From Heritagella sp051881655 (GTDB lineage Bacteria; Bacillota; Clostridia; Oscillospirales; Acutalibacteraceae), in assembly GCA_051881655.1 (NCBI GenBank), contig JBJEQH010000009.1, positions 1-5,026 of the forward strand: 5,026 bases of DNA, written 5' to 3'. Every line of letters starts with the position of its first letter. Position 1 is the first letter of the stretch. A program made the translations under genes and the position numbers. A model generated the notes under the pieces. That model made no database searches. It had not been told where the DNA came from and saw nothing but the letters and a program-made list of their open reading frames with translations. Shown here in pieces: positions 1 through 4,177 of this stretch.

Positions 1-11
1 TGAGAAAAGCT

Positions 12-896
12 GTGAACAATCAACTGATCCAGCGGATCCACGATCATATGCATAGCTTTTCCAAGGGGCAGAAGCTGATCGCCCGGTATATTGAAGAACA
101 TTATGACAAAGTGGCCTTTATGACGGCTTCAAAACTGGGGGCTACGGTTGGGGTCAGCGAATCCACCGTGGTTCGTTTTGCCACGGAAATCGGGTACAAC
201 GGGTACCCCGGTCTGCAGCAGGCCATGCAGGAAATGATCCGCAGTCGGCTGACAACCGTGCAGCGCCTGGAGATGACGGCGGGCAATATCCCCGAGCGGA
301 AATTGCTGGATGCCGTGATGAATCAGGACATTGATATGATCCGCCGTTCGCTGGATGAAATTTCAAAGGATGAATTCTATCGTGCAGCCGATGCCGTGGT
401 GAATGCGCGGCACGTTTATATTCTGGGGGCCCGCAGTTCGCTGCCGTTGGCTAATTTTCTTGCGTATTATTTTAAATTGATTTTTGACAGTGTGCAGCTG
501 ATCAATTCCACCAGCGAGGCCGAGATTTTCGAGCAGATGATCCATCTCAGCCCCGAGGATGCGGTGATCGGTATCAGCTTCCCGCGTTATTCGCGCAAAG
601 CGGTCAAAGCCATGCGTTTTGCTTCGGATCGCGGTGCTTCCACGGTGGCCATTACGGACAGCGCCCTGTCCCCCATGGCAGAGGCGGCGACGTATCTGCT
701 GCGGGCACGCAGCGATATCGCCTCGATTGTGGATTCTCTGGTGGCGCCTCTGAGCGTGATCAACGCTTTTATTGTCACGGTGGCCATTAAAAAGAAAGAG
801 GAAGTACACGAGAATCTGCAGAATCTGGAGCGGATTTGGGATGAGTATGGAGTGTACGAAAAAGTAGACGAAAAGGGGCTCGATTCGATTCGATGA
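12..896 (+). CDS. MurR/RpiR-family transcriptional regulator (HTH + SIS domain)
   Basis: A 294-residue protein with the two-domain plan of the RpiR family. Residues about 1-77 form the N-terminal HTH_6 DNA-binding domain; the helix-turn-helix lies around residues 37-62 (TASKLGATVGVSESTVVRFA). Residues about 125-255 form a SIS domain, with a strand-loop (YILGARSS, 136-143) and a second one (VIGISFPRYSR, 185-195) of the kind that binds phosphosugars. Family members usually repress or activate sugar or amino-sugar catabolic genes in response to a sugar phosphate; the ligand cannot be read here. The GTG at 12 has no convincing Shine-Dalgarno in the 11 visible bases. The frame stays open to the window edge (aga aaa gct before GTG), and the first two bases, TG, would complete an ATG if the preceding base is A, so the start may be four codons upstream. 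The stop overlaps the next gene by ATGA, implying coupled translation. The family call is firm; the regulon is unknown. Confidence 0.93.
   Translation: MNNQLIQRIHDHMHSFSKGQKLIARYIEEHYDKVAFMTASKLGATVGVSESTVVRFATEIGYNGYPGLQQAMQEMIRSRLTTVQRLEMTAGNIPERKLLDAVMNQDIDMIRRSLDEISKDEFYRAADAVVNARHVYILGARSSLPLANFLAYYFKLIFDSVQLINSTSEAEIFEQMIHLSPEDAVIGISFPRYSRKAVKAMRFASDRGASTVAITDSALSPMAEAATYLLRARSDIASIVDSLVAPLSVINAFIVTVAIKKKEEVHENLQNLERIWDEYGVYEKVDEKGLDSIR
881..895. repeat. Pentamer repeat CGATT CGATT CGATG at the gene 1/gene 2 junction
   Basis: Two exact CGATT units and a third ending in G form the last codons of the regulator gene and the ATG of the flavoprotein. The unit is 5 bases, so a gain or loss would shift the regulator's reading frame at its extreme C-terminus and change the distance between the GGGG-containing ribosome binding site (872-878) and the next start. 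Only three units are present, so it may be chance. Confidence 0.4.
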
Positions 897-2161
897 CGGA
901 TGTTTTGGTTGTCGGCGGCGGTCCGGCCGGCATGATGGCGGCTCTGGCGGCGGCGGAAAACGGAAAATCGGTGCTGCTGCTGGAAAAGAACGACCGGCTG
1001 GGGAAAAAATTGCGGATTACCGGTAAGGGCCGGTGTAATGTGTGCAACCACTGCGGAAATGATGCAGTGGTTGCTTCTATACCCGGAAACGGACGCTTTT
1101 TGTATGGGGCGCTGTCCCGTTTTTCACCGGCGGACGTAATGGCCTTTTTTGAGGGACAGGGTGTGCCGCTGAAAACCGAGCGCGGCCGCCGGGTGTTTCC
1201 CCAGTCGGACCGGGCGCAGGATATTGTGGATGCTCTGGCTCATGCGCTGAAAAAAGCGGGGGTTCAGGTGCGGTACCAGGCGGATGTGCGGAAAATCGAA
1301 GCCGGGGATACCGGTGCAGCGGATGTCCCTTGGGGAACTGGTGTTAACCGTGTAACTGGCGTTACACTGAAAACCGGAGAGTTCATCCCGGCCCGAGCGG
1401 TGGTGGCCGCTGTGGGCGGGGCCTCTTATCCGGGAACGGGCAGCACGGGGGATGCGATTCCCCTTTTGCAGGGGCTGCAAATCCGCACGGTGCCCTTTAC
1501 TCCCAGTCTGGTTCCGGTTACCGTGCCGGGGGATGACTGCCGCGACATGATGGGTCTTTCCCTGCGCAATTGTACCCTGCGGGTGACGGATGAGAAAAAG
1601 GGAAAACGGGTGGTATTTGAGGAGCTGGGGGAAATGCTGTTCACGCATTTTGGCCTGTCCGGTCCCCTGATTCTCAGCGCCAGCGCGCATATGCGCCCCA
1701 TGGAATGCGCACGCTATCTGTGCCATGTGGATGTAAAGCCGGCTCTGGACGCGGAAACACTGGACAGGCGGCTGCAGCGGGATCTGCAGGCTAACCAGAA
1801 CCGCGAGATCGGGCACAGCCTGGCGGCGCTGCTGCCCCGCTCCATGATTCCGGTGGTTCTGCGCCGCAGTGGGATGGATTCCCAAAAGCGCTGCCATGAT
1901 ATCACCCGGGAGGAGCGCCGCGCCCTGGGAGGGCGGCTGAAAAACATGGAATTTTTGGTATCCGGGTTCCGCCCTATTGAGGAGGCCATTGTATCGGCCG
2001 GTGGGGCGGACCTGCGGGAAGTGGACCCCAAAACCATGCGGGTGAAGAAATACGAAAACCTGTATCTGGCGGGGGAAATGCTGAATCTGGATGCCTATAC
2101 GGGCGGCTATAATCTGCAGATTGCCTTCTCCACCGGCCGGCTGGCCGGCAGCGGGGCCTGA
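893..2161 (+). CDS. HI0933/YhiN/BaiN-like FAD-dependent oxidoreductase
   Basis: A 422-residue soluble flavoprotein, about full length for the HI0933-like family (annotated as NAD(P)/FAD-dependent oxidoreductase, aminoacetone oxidase-like or BaiN). Visible signatures in order: an N-terminal dinucleotide-binding GGGPAG (8-13) with the ribose-binding acidic residue E31 at the end of the second strand; the family motif GKGRCNVCN (44-52); VGGASYPGTGSTGD (174-187); AGGADLREVDPKTM (369-382); and the C-terminal FAD-closing block LAGEMLNLDAYTGGYNLQ (392-409). The physiological substrate of most members is unknown. The Clostridium scindens homologue BaiN is linked to bile-acid reduction, but that role should not be transferred by family membership alone. 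The ATG at 893 overlaps the previous stop, with a GGGG-containing purine run at 872-878, 14 bases upstream. Residues about 138-156 look like a variable insertion and carry a small DNA repeat. No membrane segment or signal peptide is seen. Confidence 0.93.
   Translation: MTDVLVVGGGPAGMMAALAAAENGKSVLLLEKNDRLGKKLRITGKGRCNVCNHCGNDAVVASIPGNGRFLYGALSRFSPADVMAFFEGQGVPLKTERGRRVFPQSDRAQDIVDALAHALKKAGVQVRYQADVRKIEAGDTGAADVPWGTGVNRVTGVTLKTGEFIPARAVVAAVGGASYPGTGSTGDAIPLLQGLQIRTVPFTPSLVPVTVPGDDCRDMMGLSLRNCTLRVTDEKKGKRVVFEELGEMLFTHFGLSGPLILSASAHMRPMECARYLCHVDVKPALDAETLDRRLQRDLQANQNREIGHSLAALLPRSMIPVVLRRSGMDSQKRCHDITREERRALGGRLKNMEFLVSGFRPIEEAIVSAGGADLREVDPKTMRVKKYENLYLAGEMLNLDAYTGGYNLQIAFSTGRLAGSGA
1350..1367. 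repeat. Small perfect inverted repeat inside the flavoprotein gene
   Basis: GTGTAAC (1350-1356) and GTTACAC (1361-1367) form a 7-base perfect stem around a TGGC loop. It overlaps an imperfect direct repeat, AACTGGTGTTA (1336-1346) and AACTGGCGTTA (1354-1364), with an 18-base period. It encodes the TGV-x3-TGV repeat at residues 149-157, in a variable loop of the protein. There is no T-run after it, so it is not a terminator; a local slippage duplication is the simplest explanation. Confidence 0.45.
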
Positions 2162-2192
2162 GAAAAAGCCGAAGGGAGATATTTTCACATCG

Positions 2193-2198
2193 AAAGGA
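2193..2198 (+). promoter_or_regulatory. Shine-Dalgarno for cmk
   Basis: AAAGGA sits 9 bases before the ATG at 2208 and fixes the cmk start against the longer open frame upstream. A second purine-rich run, GAAGGGAG at 2171-2178, has no ATG/GTG/TTG at a useful distance and is probably not used. Confidence 0.75.
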
Positions 2199-2207
2199 AG
2201 AAACACC

Positions 2208-2885
2208 ATGATCGCTGTTGCAATTGACGGGCCCGCCGGTGCGGGAAAAAGTACGGTGGCGCGCCGGGCGGCTCAGGCACTGGGCTATATTTATGTGGAT
2301 ACCGGGGCCATGTACCGGGCTATCGGGTATGCTATGACGGAAAAAGGGGTGGATTTGTCGGATCCTGATGCCATTGCGGAAAATTTGCAGGGGCTGACCA
2401 TTCGCCTGGGATTTGAAGAGGAAAACGGGCAGCTGTGCCAGCATGTGTACTGCGGAAACGAGGATGTCTCGGGAAAAATCCGCACACCGGAGATCAGTTT
2501 GGCCGCCTCGAAGGTATCGGCGGTACCGGCGGTGCGCAGCTTTCTTTTGCAGCTGCAGAAGGATATGGCCAAAACCCAGAATGTCCTGATGGATGGTCGG
2601 GATATCGGCACGGTGGTTCTCCCCGATGCCCAGGTTAAGGTGTTTCTGACTGCTTCCAGTGAAGTGAGGGCCCGGCGCCGCTGCCGGGAGCTGGAGGAAA
2701 AGGGAACGCCGCAGCCCTATGAAGAGGTGCTGCGCGATGTGGAGCTGCGGGATTATCAGGATTCCCACCGGGCCATTGCGCCGATGAAACCGGCGCCGGA
2801 CGCCGTGATTCTGGATACCAGTGAACTGGATCTGGAGGGATCCGTGCAGGCGTTGCTTCGGATTATTCGGGAGAAAGCGAGCTGA
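2208..2885 (+). CDS. cmk: (d)CMP kinase (cytidylate kinase)
   Basis: A 225-residue cytosolic nucleoside monophosphate kinase that phosphorylates CMP/dCMP with ATP to CDP/dCDP, recycling CMP released by phospholipid synthesis and RNA turnover. The length is normal for the short bacterial type. Visible motifs: the Walker A P-loop GPAGAGKST (8-16), DTGAMYRA (31-38), the CMP-binding insert containing IRTPEIS (91-97), DGRDIGTVVLPDA (129-141), the arginine-rich lid RARRRCREL (154-162), and the late RDYQDSHR (181-188) with AP at 191-192. The ATG at 2208 is chosen because AAAGGA (2193-2198) sits 9 bases upstream and the protein then begins directly with the P-loop strand MIAVAIDGPAG; the frame is open further upstream (to 2091), but that stretch overlaps the flavoprotein gene and resembles no kinase sequence. 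The 46-base gap before it is the largest in the window. It ends 7 bases before the first acyltransferase. Cmk adjacent to the S1 gene region is a conserved bacterial arrangement. Confidence 0.97.
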   Translation: MIAVAIDGPAGAGKSTVARRAAQALGYIYVDTGAMYRAIGYAMTEKGVDLSDPDAIAENLQGLTIRLGFEEENGQLCQHVYCGNEDVSGKIRTPEISLAASKVSAVPAVRSFLLQLQKDMAKTQNVLMDGRDIGTVVLPDAQVKVFLTASSEVRARRRCRELEEKGTPQPYEEVLRDVELRDYQDSHRAIAPMKPAPDAVILDTSELDLEGSVQALLRIIREKAS

Positions 2886-2892
2886 CTTTACT

Positions 2893-3540
2893 ATGGCAAA
2901 GAAAAAATCCGCAATTTACGCCCTGGGTCAGGGGTTGGTCTCCAGCACATGCCGGCTGATCAATCCTGTAACCCGAAAGGATATGGATAAGCTGCCGCCT
3001 GACGGACCGGTGCTGGTTTGCTGCAATCATCTTTCCAACAAGGATCCCATTGTTTTGGGTGGGCTTTTGCCGCGGCAGCTGTATTTTATGGCAAAGGAAG
3101 AACTGTTCCGCAACGCCCTGGTGGGCGGCGTGCTGAAAGCGCTGGGGGCTTTCCCGGTAGCCCGCGGCAAGGGGGATACGGCGGCGATGGAGACGGCCCG
3201 GCGGCTTTTGGAGGACGGCAATGTGGTCGCCATCTTCCTGGAGGGAACCCGCAGCCGGACCGGAAAGCTGCTGCAGCCGAAATCCGGGGCCGCTATTCTG
3301 GCCCATCAAACCGGGGCACCGGTGTTGCCCATGTGCATTACCTGCCAGGATGAAAAGCTGCCGAAAGCCGGCAGCCGGCTGATCGTCTCCTGCGGGGATC
3401 TGATTCTTCCGGAGGAGCTGGGAATCGAAAACGGAGAGAACAGTGAGTACCGGCGGGCCGCACGGCTGATTATGGACCGGATTCGGGCACTTCGGGAAAG
3501 GGATCTGAAGGATTTTGATCGAAAAGCAGGAGAAAAATAA
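2893..3540 (+). CDS. plsC: 1-acyl-sn-glycerol-3-phosphate acyltransferase (PlsC), canonical copy
   Basis: A 215-residue member of the PlsC/LPLAT family, which transfers an acyl group from acyl-ACP or acyl-CoA to lysophosphatidic acid to make phosphatidic acid at the inner face of the cytoplasmic membrane. All four acyltransferase motifs are visible: motif I NHLSNKD (45-51; catalytic H46 and D51 as HX4D), motif II FPVARG (87-92), motif III FLEGTRSRTGKL (115-126), and motif IV APVLPMCI (142-149). The length fits the short bacterial type; no strong N-terminal transmembrane helix is seen, so membrane attachment is probably peripheral. The ATG at 2893 is chosen because MAKKKSAIYALG is a natural start and the longer GTG option at 2821 would lie inside cmk. 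Its Shine-Dalgarno is weak (GGGAG at 2869-2873, far upstream), so translation is probably by re-initiation after the cmk stop 7 bases earlier. A diverged paralogue follows directly. Confidence 0.94.
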   Translation: MAKKKSAIYALGQGLVSSTCRLINPVTRKDMDKLPPDGPVLVCCNHLSNKDPIVLGGLLPRQLYFMAKEELFRNALVGGVLKALGAFPVARGKGDTAAMETARRLLEDGNVVAIFLEGTRSRTGKLLQPKSGAAILAHQTGAPVLPMCITCQDEKLPKAGSRLIVSCGDLILPEELGIENGENSEYRRAARLIMDRIRALRERDLKDFDRKAGEK

Positions 3541-4177
3541 GCTGTACCTTTACCGGGTATGCAAAATGGTGTTCACCTGGCTGTTTTGCCTGGTGTTTCG
3601 TGTGCGTACGTATGGGAGAGAGAACATTCCTGAAAGCGGCGGATATGTGTTGTGCTGCAATCACCGCTGTGTGCTGGACCCGATTTTGCTGGCCATGCGG
3701 GATCCACGGCCGGTGCATTTTATGGCCAAGGCCGAGCTGTTTGAGAATCATGGATCGTTTGTGGCCAGTTTTCTGTCCCATTTGGGGGCTTTTCCCATTC
3801 ACCGGGAGAGGGCGGACCGGAAAAGCCTGCAGCAGGCGATCAGCCTGTTGAAAGCGGGCAGAGGCGTGGGAATTTTTCCTGAGGGACATGTGATGCCGGT
3901 GGGAACGCCGTTTCAGGCCCATTCGGGAGCGGTCACGGTGGCGGTACGCACGGCTTCCCCCATTGTTCCCGCAGTGATTCTGACCCGCCGGGGAGCACGG
4001 CCGTTTTCAAAAACAAAAATCCGCTTTGCCCCGCCCCTGGATCCCAATCATCTCCCCGGTGTCGGACCGGACGCTCCGGCAAAAGAAAAGACAGAGGCGG
4101 CCATGCGAGAACTGGAGCGCGTGATGAGGGAAATGCTGCAGGAAGAAAATCCCAGTGGGGAAAAAGGAGAGAAGTAA
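3515..4177 (+). CDS. Second PlsC-like lysophospholipid acyltransferase, diverged motif III
   Basis: A PlsC/LPLAT-family protein of up to 220 residues, likely acting on lysophosphatidic acid or a related acceptor at the membrane. Numbering from the TTG at 3515: motif I NHRCVLD (49-55; H50 and D55 intact), motif II FPIHRER (93-99), motif III FPEGHVMPVG (121-130), motif IV SPIVPAVI (148-155). Motif III keeps the Glu-Gly, but the usual Thr-Arg-Ser is His-Val-Met, so the acceptor or activity may differ. A hydrophobic stretch at 18-29 (MVFTWLFCLVFR) may anchor it. The start is uncertain. TTG 3515 overlaps the previous gene by 26 bases and has AAGGA only 2 bases upstream. CTG 3542 has AGGAG (3528-3532) at an ideal 9 bases, begins one base after the previous stop, and gives LYLYRVCKMVF. 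ATG 3566 has no good Shine-Dalgarno. The stop shares its last base with the ispH start. Confidence 0.9.
   Translation: MIEKQEKNKLYLYRVCKMVFTWLFCLVFRVRTYGRENIPESGGYVLCCNHRCVLDPILLAMRDPRPVHFMAKAELFENHGSFVASFLSHLGAFPIHRERADRKSLQQAISLLKAGRGVGIFPEGHVMPVGTPFQAHSGAVTVAVRTASPIVPAVILTRRGARPFSKTKIRFAPPLDPNHLPGVGPDAPAKEKTEAAMRELERVMREMLQEENPSGEKGEK
3528..3532 (+). promoter_or_regulatory. Shine-Dalgarno inside the end of plsC, for the second acyltransferase
   Basis: AGGAG is 9 bases before a CTG codon (3542) in the frame of the second acyltransferase, and it overlaps the last codons of the first. Spacing and strength are ideal, but the codon at the right distance is CTG, not ATG, GTG or TTG. If used, the gene begins one base after the preceding TAA, matching the tight junctions seen elsewhere in this operon. 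Confidence 0.5.
4164..4169 (+). promoter_or_regulatory. Shine-Dalgarno for ispH
   Basis: AAGGAG, 7 bases before the ATG at 4177 and within the last codons of the second acyltransferase gene. This is the strongest conventional ribosome binding site at a gene start in the window. It supports independent initiation of ispH as well as coupling through the TAATG overlap. Confidence 0.8.

Noticed and set aside
2133..2148. GC hairpin CCGGCC-GGCT-GGCCGG near the end of the flavoprotein gene
   Set aside because: It encodes the conserved TGRLAG end of the protein and is not followed by a T-run, so it is not an intrinsic terminator. GC-rich codons explain it.
2091..2207. N-terminal extension of cmk by 39 codons
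   Set aside because: It overlaps the flavoprotein gene, resembles no kinase sequence, and the ATG at 2208 has a good ribosome binding site and begins at the P-loop strand.
2162..2207. Gap before cmk as a promoter, terminator or small gene
   Set aside because: Only 46 bases. There is no -35/-10 pair, no hairpin with a T-run, and the extra purine run GAAGGGAG has no start codon at a useful distance.
1124..2209. Long open frame on the minus strand opposite the flavoprotein gene
   Set aside because: It lies wholly antisense to a confidently identified gene. Its translation is rich in His, Arg, Pro and Gln with no recognisable domain, as expected from the complement of GC-biased codons.
2821..2892. 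N-terminal extension of the first plsC to a GTG inside cmk
   Set aside because: The extension is a Cys/Arg/Trp-rich out-of-frame reading of cmk; the ATG at 2893 gives a normal family N-terminus.
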